A DNA stretch of 64,000 bases. Origin: Geobacter sp. UBA6151 (GTDB lineage: Bacteria; Desulfobacterota; Desulfuromonadia; Geobacterales; Pseudopelobacteraceae). Shown here piece by piece: positions 17,001 to 27,286 of the stretch. Under the pieces are notes generated by a model. That model was not told the origin of the DNA. It saw only the letters and a list, made by a program, of their open reading frames with translations, and ran no database searches. Position numbers and translations under genes: made by a program. Numbering within the stretch: the first letter of the stretch is position 1; the number at the start of each line of letters is the position of its first letter. Location of the stretch: positions 1-64,000 of the forward strand of contig DIUT01000059.1 of the NCBI GenBank assembly GCA_002423105.1. The letters run 5' to 3'.

Positions 17001-17513
17001 TTACTCGTCGCTGTAACTTGCAAAGGATTCCCGCTCGGCGTCAGAGAACATCCGGTCCACATCCATGATGATCAAGAGCCGCTCGACATGGTTGAAGACG
17101 CCGGTAATGAACTCCTGATCGATATTGCCGGAAACCATGGCCGGGGGAGGTTGAATCTCGCTGGAATGAATCCGGATCACCTCGGAAACGCCATCCACGA
17201 TAAATCCGGTCAAGCCGCCCGCAACATCCATGACCATGATGCGGGTATGGCTGTCATGGTCAGCATCCATCAGGCCAAAACGCTTGCGCATGGAGATGAT
17301 CGGGATCACTTTGCCCCGCAGGTTGATGATCCCCTCCACATAGTGCGGCGTGTTGGGCATTTTGGTGATGCCGGGCATGCGGATGATCTCGCGCACCTTC
17401 AGCACCTCGACACCATACTCCTCGTTACTGAGCATGAAGCTGACCAGCTGGATCAGCTGATCCTTGGCTCCGGCCGTTACATCAGTTTTTTTCACCAGTG
17501 CTGTAGTAGACAT
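17001..17513 (-). CDS. cheW: CheW chemotaxis coupling protein
   Basis: A 170-residue CheW-domain protein. The domain spans about 18-160 with the usual V-S-F-x-L-x-x-E-E-Y-G-V, I-R-M-P-G-I-T-x-M-P-N-x-P, and G-I-I-N-L-R-G-K-V-I-P-I-I-x-M-R-x-R-F motifs. It links chemoreceptors to the CheA kinase. Start 17513 is set by GGAGGAGG seven bases upstream. No other chemotaxis gene is next to it, so it is a stand-alone copy serving a distant cluster. Confidence 0.92.
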   Translation of the reverse strand: MSTTALVKKTDVTAGAKDQLIQLVSFMLSNEEYGVEVLKVREIIRMPGITKMPNTPHYVEGIINLRGKVIPIISMRKRFGLMDADHDSHTRIMVMDVAGGLTGFIVDGVSEVIRIHSSEIQPPPAMVSGNIDQEFITGVFNHVERLLIIMDVDRMFSDAERESFASYSDE

Positions 17514-17594
17514 ACAAAAACCTCCTCCAGAAGTTTCATACATTCAAATCAGGCTGTGACAATACCATTAAATCCGATTGTTGCAACACTGTTT

Positions 17595-19457
17595 TCACCA
17601 CAACCCGGCCAGCGGTCCACCTGCTGCGGCAAGATCATCCATCCGGCGGGCCAGAACCGGATCATCCTCCAGCGGCGGCGCATGAAACGGCTTTTGCCGG
17701 GCATCGATCACCAGCGGTCCGCTGCAGCCCCAATGCCTTCCGTATACAACCGCCCCCACGCCATAGACATCTACCCCAGGATTTGAGCGGGTAAAGGTGA
17801 CCCAGAGCAGGTTATTCAAGGTGCGGGCGGTAAACTGGCTGTCATCCACCACCACCACCAGCGGCAATCCCTCCGGCAGAAGCTGCTGCTCCCAGAACCC
17901 ACACGCCCTGGAAAGTTCAGCATCCTGCATCCCACGCTGCTGCCGGGCTTGCGGCCCTTGGAGCACAAGAACTCCCGGCAGCGCCAGGCACGGCTCACTG
18001 TATCCGTCAGGCAGCGGCAAGTCGGCGGGCAGCTCCGTTGCCAGTACCCGCCGCACCGGACCGGCAGCGGCAATGACCAGCTTCGAGCCGGCATTGAGGC
18101 CATGGCCAGAGTAATCCAGCGTATCAATGGTGGTGGCGGTCTGAAAATGCAGGTCCCGCCGCCAGTCCACCCGCTGCAGCAGGTGGCGCAGGAGATCGTC
18201 CACATGGTGGATGTCCAGGGCCGGATTATCCTCCTGCGCCACAATCAGCAGGTATTTGGCCAGGGAAAGCTGTCCCTGCCCCAGGATGGCGTTGGCCTGG
18301 GTCAGCAGCTCCATGGGTTGTGTCACGCCATCGTACGGAGTGTAACGCTCGGAGCCTATGGCCAGCAGCAGCGGATGGACCCCTGCCGCATCCACCGCAT
18401 GCACCGCCTTCACCCCCGGCAACACCGTGGGGATCAGATCACCGGTCAGCTCATGGATAAAGGCGCCGAAGGAGGTATCCTCCTGGGGCGGTCTACCCAC
18501 AGTGGTAAAGGGCCATATGGCGTCCGGGCGGTGGTAGACCGCCTCCACCTCCACAAAGGGAAAGGGATGGGCAAGACTGTAATAGCCCAGATGGTCGCCG
18601 AAGGGACCTTCCGGCAGCGTGGCCGTGGGGTCGATGGAACCGGTGATGCAGAAGTCCGCCTCCGCCGGAACCGGCAATTGTCCGGGAACAGCAACCATCG
18701 GGATGCGATGACCGGCCAGCAGCCCGGCAAAGGAAAGCTCCGGCATCCCGTCCGGTAGCGGCATCACCGCTGCCACGGTCATGGCCGGAGCGCCGCCCAC
18801 GAAAATATTTACCTTCAACCGCTCACCACGGGCTTTGGCCTCGGCGTGGTGGACACCGATTCCCCGGTGAATCTGGTAGTGCAGACCTGCCTGCCGGTCA
18901 GCCTGATAGCTGTTGCCAGCCAGTTGCACCCGATACATCCCCAGGTTGGATGTACCGAAACCGGGTTTTGAAGGTAATTCGCTATAAACCTGGGGAAGGG
19001 TAATGAACGGACCGCCATCCATCGGCCATGACACCACCTGGGGCAATTGTGACAGAGTGCAACGGCAGGTCAGCGCCGGAGCGCGGGATGCCGACACCTG
19101 TTTCGGCAAGAGATGTCGGGCCGCCATGCCTGCCCCCAGTGTCCCGAGTGGATCAGCCAGAGCGGCAAAGGGGTTGACCTTCAACTTCACCAGAGTTTCG
19201 ATTGTTCTCAGCGTATCGCGGAAGAGAAAGCGGGTCCGTTCAAGGGTGCCGAACAGGTTACCCAACAAGGGAAAACCGGAACCGACAACATTGGTAAACA
19301 GCAAGGCCGGACCTCCGGCCTGATACACACGGCGCTGGATGATCCCGGCCTCCAAGCGCGGATCAACCGCAACATCGATCCGGCGAAGCGAGCCGTGACG
19401 TTCAAGATCAACCACACAGGATTGCAGATTTCGGTAGCCCATTAGTGCAACACTCAT
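17595..19457 (-). CDS. ubiD: UbiD family decarboxylase
   Basis: A 620-residue member of the UbiD family, prenylated-FMN-dependent reversible decarboxylases of aromatic or unsaturated acids, including the ubiquinone/menaquinone pathway enzyme. Family hallmarks are F-x-N-V-V-G-S-G-F-P-L-L-G-N-L near 55-70, Y-R-V-Q-L around 190 and the P-E-G-P-F-G-D-H-L-G-Y-Y block near 290. Length is somewhat above E. coli UbiD. The substrate cannot be told from sequence. The start has no strong ribosome-binding site; ATG at 19442 is an alternative. Confidence 0.88.
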   Translation of the reverse strand: MSVALMGYRNLQSCVVDLERHGSLRRIDVAVDPRLEAGIIQRRVYQAGGPALLFTNVVGSGFPLLGNLFGTLERTRFLFRDTLRTIETLVKLKVNPFAALADPLGTLGAGMAARHLLPKQVSASRAPALTCRCTLSQLPQVVSWPMDGGPFITLPQVYSELPSKPGFGTSNLGMYRVQLAGNSYQADRQAGLHYQIHRGIGVHHAEAKARGERLKVNIFVGGAPAMTVAAVMPLPDGMPELSFAGLLAGHRIPMVAVPGQLPVPAEADFCITGSIDPTATLPEGPFGDHLGYYSLAHPFPFVEVEAVYHRPDAIWPFTTVGRPPQEDTSFGAFIHELTGDLIPTVLPGVKAVHAVDAAGVHPLLLAIGSERYTPYDGVTQPMELLTQANAILGQGQLSLAKYLLIVAQEDNPALDIHHVDDLLRHLLQRVDWRRDLHFQTATTIDTLDYSGHGLNAGSKLVIAAAGPVRRVLATELPADLPLPDGYSEPCLALPGVLVLQGPQARQQRGMQDAELSRACGFWEQQLLPEGLPLVVVVDDSQFTARTLNNLLWVTFTRSNPGVDVYGVGAVVYGRHWGCSGPLVIDARQKPFHAPPLEDDPVLARRMDDLAAAGGPLAGLW

Positions 19458-19508
19458 TTCTTAATAGCGTTTGAATGCAGATTAGGTATTATCTGCTGCA
19501 TACTAATA

Positions 19509-19634
19509 GGGTCATGGGTCGAGGGTCAAGCAACAAAGGGGCCAGGGGCCGGGGTCCAGGGGCCAGTAAAGACAACCCCTTCACCCCGGTTTCTTTGGCC
19601 CCTGGCCCCTGGCCCCTAGCCCCTGGCCCCTGGT
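19509..19634. repeat. GGGGCCA-rich repeat hairpin before the sensor kinase gene
   Basis: GGGTCATGGGTCGAGGGTCA is followed by GGGGCCAGGGGCCGGGG and, after about 40 bases, by five tandem GGCCCCT-type units. The two G-rich and C-rich blocks are inverted repeats and can form a long hairpin ending only seven bases before the kinase ATG. No Shine-Dalgarno sequence is left there. Confidence 0.75.
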
Positions 19635-19640
19635 TTCCCA

Positions 19641-22100
19641 ATGCTCAGACCGACGCTGTTCAAAAAATTTCTGTTTCCCTCCCTGCTGATCGCACTGGGA
19701 CCGCTGCTGGCCGTCTCGGTACTACTCTATACCGGCCTTGAACAGGTACGCGATCATCTGGCCCAGGAAGTGGCCCGCACCGCCGACCGCCAGGCATCTG
19801 AAACCATGCAGAACCGTGCCCGGCAGGTGGCGGAGTCCATCACCCACTTTCTGAACGAGCGGGAAAACGACCTGCGTTTTCTGACCCGCTTTGCCTTTGA
19901 CCGGCGTATGCTTCTGGACTTCTATAGAGCCCACGACCGGGAAATCTGGATTGTCCGGAATGGCAAAGAGCAACGCCGCCAGATTCCGTTGTACCGTTCC
20001 ATCGCCCTGATCGGAGTAGATGGCCAGGAGCTGCTGGTCATACGCGACGGCCGTTCTGTCGCTACCCCACAGTTAAGAAACGTCGCCAGACCGGAACAGA
20101 CCGAATATAAAAACGAAACCTACTTCCGGGAAATTCAGGCAATGAAGCCGGGAGAGATCTATGTCTCGCGGGTCACCGGTTTCCACGTCACCATTGAAGA
20201 GCAAAAAGGCGGAAAACAGTTTGAGGGGGTTGTCCGTTTTGGTACTCCGCTGTTCCGCCCCGACGGAACGTTCGACGGCGCCCTGGTCATCTCACTGGAC
20301 CACCGCCACCTGATGGAGTTCAGTCAGCATATCGATCCCGGTCCAGGCTACAGTTTTGCCGAACCCAGCTACGAAAGCGCCAATTATGCCTTTCTGTTCG
20401 ATGATGAGGGCTGGATCATCACTCACCCCAAATATTGGGACATCCGCGGGCTTGATCGCAATGGAATACTGGTACCGCCCTATTCGGAACAATCATCGGA
20501 AGCAGACATTAAAAGCGGCAGAATACCCTTCAATCTTGATCACGCCGGATTCATTCACCCCAACTATCCGAAGGTTGCCGGGGAGGTACGTAAACACCGC
20601 ACCGGTGCCATGGAAACCACCAATGTGGGCAGATCGAGAAAGATCATGGCCTACGCCCCGATCCTCTACAACACCGGTCTTTATCGTAAAAACGGCATAT
20701 TCGGCGGCGTCACCATCGGCCTGCAGATGGACCAGTACTATCAGCAGTCCAGCGCCGGCAGTCAGCTCATCACCAACCAGTTACGGAAATTCAGGTATCG
20801 CAGCGCCTGGATCATGGCCCTGGCAGCCTTGCTGGCCGGGGTGGCAGCCTGGCGTCTGGCACGGGGCATCATCAAGCCGATCCAGAAGCTGAACCTGGAA
20901 GCACACCGTCTGGCAGCCGGCGACGCAGCTTCGCCGATCATGGTGACCGGCAGCGACGAACTGGCCCAGTTGACCGAAACCTTCAACCATATGGCCAGCG
21001 AACTTGAAGAACGTCGGCTCAATCTGCTCACCACCCTTGACCAGCTTCAGGAATCCAGGCGGGAGATTCTTGATGAACGGGACTTCAAGGAGAGCGTTCT
21101 GGAAAGTATCTCCAGCGCCATACTCACCTTTGACACAGACGGCGGGCTTACCTCCAGCAACGGCACGGCCACCCGTTTTCTGGGCAGTTCCTGGCCCATC
21201 GGCAGCCATTACGCAACGGTTTTCAGCAGCTGGGATGGGCTTCCCGCCAAAATTGCCCGTTCACTTACCGAAGGAACCGGCTATGGCCGGGAGCCGCTTA
21301 AACTGCGCCGAGCATCCGGCATACGCCACTTTGACCTGGGCATTTTCCCCATCGGCCAGGAAGGCAATCGGGGTATTACCGTGACCCTGCGCGATGAAAC
21401 CGTACGGGAAGAGCTGCGGGAAGAGACCATCAGGCTGGACCGGCTGGCCTCACTGGGCCGACTTGCCGCCGGTATCTCCCATGAAATCCGCAATCCGCTG
21501 ACCGGCGTTACCCTGCTGCTGGATGACCTGCACGACCGGGCCGCCCTGACCAGGATTGACCGGGAGATGCTGGGGCGGGCCATGTCCGAGATTGAACGGG
21601 TGGAGCGACTGGTGGCCTCACTGGTCAGTTTTGCCTCACCGCCACGGGCTGAGTTTCGGATGGGGCGGCTTGATGAAACCGTGCAGGATGTGGCAATGCT
21701 GCTGACCAGTGCCTGCCAGCGCCAAAAGATCGAGCTGAAACTTGACTGCACACGGCTGCCGCCGTTTCTGTTTGATCAGGACAAGATCCGCCAGGCGGTG
21801 CTAAACCTGCTGAAGAACTCTCAGGAAGCATTGCCGAACGGGGGGGTGATTACCCTGACCCTGTATGAGGAGGAAGCCTGGGCCGTCATCCGCGTAACCG
21901 ATTCAGGACCCGGCATTGCAGAGGAAGATCTGTCGCTTTTGTTTGAGCCGTTCTTTACCCGTAAAGGAGCCGGTACCGGCCTGGGACTTTCCATTGCTCG
22001 GCGGATTGCCGAAGAACATGGCGGGGTCATTTCCGCAGAAAACAGTCCGGACCGCGGCGCATGTTTCACCCTGAAGCTACCGATGACAACGGAGCACTAA
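19641..22100 (+). CDS. DctB-like sensor histidine kinase
   Basis: An 819-residue membrane sensor kinase. Order: membrane helix (about 15-35), long periplasmic sensor region (about 40-375, Cache-like), second helix (about 383-405), HAMP (about 405-460), coiled coil, PAS-like domain (about 485-590), HisKA with H-E-I-R-N-P (about 615), and an ATPase domain with N-L-L-K-N-S-Q-E-A, D-S-G-P-G-I and G-T-G-L-G-L-S-I-A. Its stop lies five bases before the sigma-54 response regulator, and TRAP dicarboxylate genes follow, so it probably senses C4-dicarboxylates or a related acid. That ligand is inferred from context. Confidence 0.88.
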   Translation: MLRPTLFKKFLFPSLLIALGPLLAVSVLLYTGLEQVRDHLAQEVARTADRQASETMQNRARQVAESITHFLNERENDLRFLTRFAFDRRMLLDFYRAHDREIWIVRNGKEQRRQIPLYRSIALIGVDGQELLVIRDGRSVATPQLRNVARPEQTEYKNETYFREIQAMKPGEIYVSRVTGFHVTIEEQKGGKQFEGVVRFGTPLFRPDGTFDGALVISLDHRHLMEFSQHIDPGPGYSFAEPSYESANYAFLFDDEGWIITHPKYWDIRGLDRNGILVPPYSEQSSEADIKSGRIPFNLDHAGFIHPNYPKVAGEVRKHRTGAMETTNVGRSRKIMAYAPILYNTGLYRKNGIFGGVTIGLQMDQYYQQSSAGSQLITNQLRKFRYRSAWIMALAALLAGVAAWRLARGIIKPIQKLNLEAHRLAAGDAASPIMVTGSDELAQLTETFNHMASELEERRLNLLTTLDQLQESRREILDERDFKESVLESISSAILTFDTDGGLTSSNGTATRFLGSSWPIGSHYATVFSSWDGLPAKIARSLTEGTGYGREPLKLRRASGIRHFDLGIFPIGQEGNRGITVTLRDETVREELREETIRLDRLASLGRLAAGISHEIRNPLTGVTLLLDDLHDRAALTRIDREMLGRAMSEIERVERLVASLVSFASPPRAEFRMGRLDETVQDVAMLLTSACQRQKIELKLDCTRLPPFLFDQDKIRQAVLNLLKNSQEALPNGGVITLTLYEEEAWAVIRVTDSGPGIAEEDLSLLFEPFFTRKGAGTGLGLSIARRIAEEHGGVISAENSPDRGACFTLKLPMTTEH

Positions 22101-22105
22101 TACCT

Positions 22106-23521
<1,416 letters not shown>

Positions 23522-23543
23522 CAGGCTTCTTTACACTTTCTTT

Positions 23544-23561
23544 ATGACCAAAAACCGCCAT
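23544..23561. promoter_or_regulatory. candidate activator-binding palindrome, TRAP cassette 1
   Basis: ATGACCAAAAACCGCCAT, an imperfect ATGGC-N8-GCCAT palindrome lying 119 bases upstream of the -24 box. The same sequence with a perfect palindrome occurs at 27164-27181 before cassette 2. Position fits an upstream activator site for the adjacent DctD-like protein. Confidence 0.6.
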
Positions 23562-23678
23562 AATCTGCCGTTCAGGCTGCCTCAAATTCAAAAGTTCACC
23601 ACTGAAAATCCGGAATAAAATCATATAAACCACTGATTTTCCGCAATATTGCTATCATATCCCCCCCTCCCCGTTTTT

Positions 23679-23694
23679 CGGCACACCATTTGCC
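23679..23694 (+). promoter_or_regulatory. dctP: sigma-54 promoter, TRAP cassette 1
   Basis: CGGCACACCATTTGCC: GG at 23680-23681 and GC at 23692-23693 with ten bases between, matching TGGCAC-N5-TTGCW apart from the first base. The 181-base element begins five bases after the -12 box, so the start site falls inside it. Confidence 0.8.
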
Positions 23695-23698
23695 TTAG

Positions 23699-23879
23699 GG
23701 ACTTGGAACTTACTGATGTACCAAGTTTTACGCTCAGATTTAGGTCGGATTTGCCACCCCTGATTGAGCAAAACCGCAGACGTGAGCCAAGGCTACGTTG
23801 AGGATTTTGTGATTGAAGGGGCGGTAAAGACGGCCTGAAGATGAGATGTAAAACGGTATATCTAGTAGGTTCCGAGTCC
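23699..23879 (+). ncRNA. 181-base structured element, copy 1 (candidate mobile/leader RNA)
   Basis: Ends form a long stem: GGACTTGGAACTTACT pairs with AGTAGGTTCCGAGTCC and pairing continues inward for about 30 base pairs. A second stem (CCACCCCT with AGGGGCGG) encloses a conserved 55-base core, 23762-23816. Direct repeats CTTAG at 23694-23698 and 23880-23884 flank it. It lies between the sigma-54 promoter and the dctP start (69 bases downstream). Copy 2 is at 54209-54389. Stem mismatches that are T against C or G against A all give G-U pairs on this strand, which supports an RNA. Whether it acts as RNA is inferred. Confidence 0.65.
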
Positions 23880-23948
23880 CTTAGAACGGTATCTCAGTTT
23901 TTCGTCAACACCAACCAAGCACAAAAACATCACAAGGAGGAGTAACGT

Positions 23949-24947
23949 ATGTTCAAGAGAATCACTGTCGCAGTACTGTCCCTGGCCTTAGGCTTGCCGC
24001 TGGGCGCGCAGGCCGCCCCCATCGTCATCAAGTTCAGCCACGTCGTGGCCACCAACACCCCCAAGGGGGCTGCTGCCGAGCGTTTCAAAAAGCTGGCCGA
24101 AGAGCGCACCAAGGGCGCCGTCAAGGTGGAAGTCTATCCCAACAGCCAGCTGTACAAGGACAAGGAAGAGATGGAAGCACTGCAACTGGGCGCCGTGCAG
24201 ATGTTGGCTCCCTCACTGGCCAAGTTTGCCCCGCTGGGCTTAAGGGAGTTTGAAGTATTCGACCTGCCCTTTATCTTTGACGACTACAAAGAACTACACG
24301 CCGTAACCCAGGGACCGGTGGGCGCCAAACTGCTCAAGAAGCTGGAAAGCAAGGGACTGTACGGTCTGGCTTACTGGGACAACGGCTTCAAGGTCATGTC
24401 CGCCAACAAACCGATTAAAAACATTGCTGACTTCAGGGGCCTGAAGATGCGGATTCAGTCATCCAAGGTACTGGATTCCCAAATGCGCTCCGTAAGCGCC
24501 ATCCCGCAGGTCATGGCTTTCTCCGAAGTGTATCAGGCGCTGCAGACCGGCGTTGTGGACGGCACCGAGAACCCCCCTTCAAACCTCTACACCCAGAAGA
24601 TGCATGAAGTGCAGAAGTACGTCACCATGTCCAACCACGGTTATCTGGGCTATGCCGTGCTGGTGAACAAGAAGTTCTGGGACGGCCTGCCCAAGGATAT
24701 CCGCGCCGCCCTTGAGAGTTCCATGAAGGATGCAACCAAGTACGCCAACGACGTTGCCAAGAAAGACAACGATGACGCCCTGGCCGCGGTGAAGAAGTCC
24801 GGCAAATCCCAGATCATCACCTTGACTGCCGCTGAGCGTCAGGCATGGAAAAAGGCCATGGACAAGACCCACAAGGACAACACTGCCCGTATCGGCAAGG
24901 AGATTGTTGAGGAAGTCTACAAGGCAACCGGCTACACCGCCAACTAA
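23949..24947 (+). CDS. dctP: TRAP transporter substrate-binding protein DctP, copy 1
   Basis: A 332-residue periplasmic binding protein of the DctP family. The signal peptide ends A-Q-A-A near residue 23. The domain shows K-F-S-H-V-V-A-x-N-T-P-K-G-A-A-A-E-R-F, the conserved ligand-binding arginine region G-L-K-M-R-I-Q-S-S near 158-166 and Q-T-G-V-V-D-G-T-E-N-P near 200. It delivers a carboxylate, probably a C4-dicarboxylate, to the DctQM permease. It is nearly identical to the copy at 27367-28365. Strong AAGGAGG site upstream. Confidence 0.95.
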   Translation: MFKRITVAVLSLALGLPLGAQAAPIVIKFSHVVATNTPKGAAAERFKKLAEERTKGAVKVEVYPNSQLYKDKEEMEALQLGAVQMLAPSLAKFAPLGLREFEVFDLPFIFDDYKELHAVTQGPVGAKLLKKLESKGLYGLAYWDNGFKVMSANKPIKNIADFRGLKMRIQSSKVLDSQMRSVSAIPQVMAFSEVYQALQTGVVDGTENPPSNLYTQKMHEVQKYVTMSNHGYLGYAVLVNKKFWDGLPKDIRAALESSMKDATKYANDVAKKDNDDALAAVKKSGKSQIITLTAAERQAWKKAMDKTHKDNTARIGKEIVEEVYKATGYTAN

Positions 24948-24965
24948 CCCCATCTGATCAGTATC

Positions 24966-24996
24966 GGCCGCTGCGGCCCACGCAGCGGCCTTTTTT
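24966..24996 (+). terminator. hairpin between dctP and dctQ, cassette 1
   Basis: Ten-base perfect stem GGCCGCTGCG / CGCAGCGGCC with a five-base loop followed by six T. Placed within the operon, it probably lets dctP be made in excess of the permease. Confidence 0.85.
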
Positions 24997-25021
24997 ACGA
25001 CTATCCATCAGGAGATGCCCC

Positions 25022-25690
25022 GTGATGAAATACCTCGATCATCTTGAGGAATGGATTATCACCTTCCTCATCGGCGCCGCAACGCTGATCATTTTTGTTG
25101 CCGTGCTGCACCGCTATTCTGCCGGTCTGCCGATCCCCGGCCTGCAGGACTGGCTGCTCGGCCTCAACATGGGCTGGGCCCAGGAGCTGTGTATCTATAT
25201 GTTCGTCTGGATGGCCAAGTTCGGGGCCGCCTACGGCGTCCGCACCGGCATCCATGTCGGGGTGGATGTGCTGGTTACCCGCCTGCCTGAAACCTGGCGG
25301 GTGAAATGCGTGCTACTGGGCATTTTTGGCGGCGTGCTGTTCACCGGCATTATCGGCACCCTGGGGGCCGCGTTCATCTGGGAAAACGGCATGCATTACG
25401 CCACATTCAAGATGCTGGGCAAAGACCTCACCGATATCATTGAAGGGCCGATCACCCCTGACCTGGAATGGTCCACCTGGATTATTTATTCGGCAGTTCC
25501 CCTTGGTTCCTACCTGATGTGCTTCCGCTTCCTGCAAGTTGGCTGGGGCTTCTTCCGCACCGGCGAGTTGCCACACCATGACCACGGCCATGTTGACGGC
25601 ATCGAAGAAGAGACCGTTGATTCCACCGGAGCAATTGAGGAATACGAAGAGCACAAATTTGAACAGGGCAGTAGCGGGGGTGACAAATGA
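25022..25690 (+). CDS. dctQ: TRAP transporter small permease DctQ, copy 1
   Basis: A 222-residue four-helix membrane subunit. Hydrophobic segments lie near 12-32, 50-70, 90-115 and 145-170; the W-A-Q-E-L-C-I-Y-M-F-V-W motif in helix two is typical of DctQ. The C-terminal 40 residues are hydrophilic, with a His-rich H-H-D-H-G-H stretch and then acidic residues. Either GTG 25022 or ATG 25025 could start it; GGAG lies 8-11 bases upstream. It overlaps dctM by ATGA. Confidence 0.93.
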   Translation: MMKYLDHLEEWIITFLIGAATLIIFVAVLHRYSAGLPIPGLQDWLLGLNMGWAQELCIYMFVWMAKFGAAYGVRTGIHVGVDVLVTRLPETWRVKCVLLGIFGGVLFTGIIGTLGAAFIWENGMHYATFKMLGKDLTDIIEGPITPDLEWSTWIIYSAVPLGSYLMCFRFLQVGWGFFRTGELPHHDHGHVDGIEEETVDSTGAIEEYEEHKFEQGSSGGDK

Positions 25691-27066
25691 GTACGGATGC
25701 GGTGGTTTTTGAGATTTTCAGCAAGAAAAAGGCGGCAATCTATCTGGGATGCATTGCTGCAGCGCTGATCGCACTTACCGGATTCGGCAATGTCGGCGTG
25801 GTGTTTGCCATACTGGCCGGGCTGATGTTGACCGGCATGCCGATTTCCATCTCCCTGGGCCTGACGGTGCTCACCTTCCTGTTCTTCCTGACCGATGTGC
25901 CCACTGAAGCAGTGGCCCTCAAACTGTTCACCGGCATTGAGAAGTTCGAGATCATGGCCATCCCCTTCTTCATCCTGGCCGGCAACTTCCTGACCCATGG
26001 CGGGGTGGCCCGACGGATGATCAACTTTGCCACCGCCCTGGTGGGTCACTTAAACGGTGGCCTGGCCCTGGGCGGTGTGGTAGCCTGCGCCCTGTTCGCC
26101 GCCGTATCCGGCTCCAGCCCGGCCACCGTGGTGGCCATCGGCTCCATTCTGTTGCCGGCCATGGTCAAGCAGGGGTATCCCATGAAGTTCGGCGTCGGGG
26201 TCATCGGTACTTCCGGAGGATTAGGGATCCTGATTCCCCCCTCCATCGTCATGGTCATCTATGCCGTTTCCACCAATTCTTCCATCGGCCAGCTGTTCAT
26301 TGCCGGTATCATCCCCGGCCTGCTGCTGGCAGCCACCTTGATGACCGTCACCTGGCTGGTGGCCAAGAAGCGCAACTACCCCCGCCAGCCACGGGCATCC
26401 GTTGGTGAGGTTTTTCGTACCTTCCGCGAGAGCGTCTGGGGCCTGTTCCTGATCGTGGTGGTCATCGGCGGCATTTATTCCGGTCTGTTCACTCCCACCG
26501 AAGCAGCAGCCATGAGCGCAGTCTACGCCTTTTTCGTCTCAGTCTTTGTTTACAAGGATCTGGGCATGAAGGATCTGCCCAAGGTACTGCTCTCCTCGGC
26601 TAGTATGTCAGCCATGCTGCTGTACATCATCACCAACGCGGTGCTGTTCTCCTTCCTGCTCACCTCCGAGCAGGTTCCCCAGAACCTGACCGCCTGGATG
26701 GTGGGACTGGGCCTCTCCTCAGTCACCTTCCTGATCTTCGTCAACGTGCTGCTCTTGGCAGCCGGTAACTTTATGGAGCCTTCATCCATCCTGCTTATCA
26801 CCGCGCCGCTCCTGTTCCCCATGGCCATGGAACTGGGTATTAACCCGATCCATTTGGGGGTACTGATGACCGTCAACATGGAGATCGGCATGATCACGCC
26901 GCCCGTCGGACTTAACCTGTATGTGGCCAGCGGCATTTCCCGGCTGGGGTTAACGGAAACCACCAAGGCCTGTGCTCCATGGATTTTGGTAATGCTGGTC
27001 TACCTGATGCTCATCACCTATGTGCCGCAGATTTCGCTCTGGTTACCCAACCTGCTGTATAAGTAA
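25687..27066 (+). CDS. dctM: TRAP transporter large permease DctM, copy 1
   Basis: A 459-residue sodium-coupled transport subunit with about twelve helices and the DctM hallmarks G-M-P-I-S-I-S-L-G, G-V-I-G-T-S-G-G-L-G-I-L-I-P-P-S and G-M-I-T-P-P-V-G-L-N. The ATG overlaps the dctQ stop. It forms the membrane complex with DctQ and receives ligand from DctP. Confidence 0.95.
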   Translation: MSTDAVVFEIFSKKKAAIYLGCIAAALIALTGFGNVGVVFAILAGLMLTGMPISISLGLTVLTFLFFLTDVPTEAVALKLFTGIEKFEIMAIPFFILAGNFLTHGGVARRMINFATALVGHLNGGLALGGVVACALFAAVSGSSPATVVAIGSILLPAMVKQGYPMKFGVGVIGTSGGLGILIPPSIVMVIYAVSTNSSIGQLFIAGIIPGLLLAATLMTVTWLVAKKRNYPRQPRASVGEVFRTFRESVWGLFLIVVVIGGIYSGLFTPTEAAAMSAVYAFFVSVFVYKDLGMKDLPKVLLSSASMSAMLLYIITNAVLFSFLLTSEQVPQNLTAWMVGLGLSSVTFLIFVNVLLLAAGNFMEPSSILLITAPLLFPMAMELGINPIHLGVLMTVNMEIGMITPPVGLNLYVASGISRLGLTETTKACAPWILVMLVYLMLITYVPQISLWLPNLLYK

Positions 27067-27093
27067 GCTTCAAAAACAAATGCCGTATCCCAA

Positions 27094-27123
27094 ACGGGCC
27101 TGTCACTGGACAGGCCCGTTTTT
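27094..27123 (+). terminator. terminator after TRAP cassette 1
   Basis: Eleven-base perfect stem ACGGGCCTGTC / GACAGGCCCGT with loop ACTG and a T run. An identical hairpin ends cassette 2. Confidence 0.9.
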
Positions 27124-27163
27124 CATTTCCCGACATACAAACAAACCTCTTTACGCGTTCTTT

Positions 27164-27181
27164 ATGGCCAAAAACCGCCAT
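27164..27181. promoter_or_regulatory. candidate activator-binding palindrome, TRAP cassette 2
   Basis: ATGGCCAAAAACCGCCAT, perfect ATGGC-N8-GCCAT, 107 bases before the -24 box. It matches 23544-23561 at 17 of 18 positions, and the flanking CTTT/ATA bases are also shared. Confidence 0.62.
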
Positions 27182-27286
27182 AGCCATATGGCTGAAATTC
27201 GCCACACGCCGTACGCTTCCGCAACTAAAACACGACAACACACCTGAATAACTATACTTATTTAAATAATTATAATTCTGTATTTC

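Noticed and set aside
16551..17786. 411-codon open frame on + opposite znuA, cheW and ubiD
   Set aside because: Antisense to three confidently identified genes; no homology-like pattern.
23699..23879. Known riboswitch (for example cyclic-di-GMP type, common in Geobacter) as the identity of the 181-base element
   Set aside because: The conserved core does not show the known aptamer bases, and the long variable terminal stem is unlike it.
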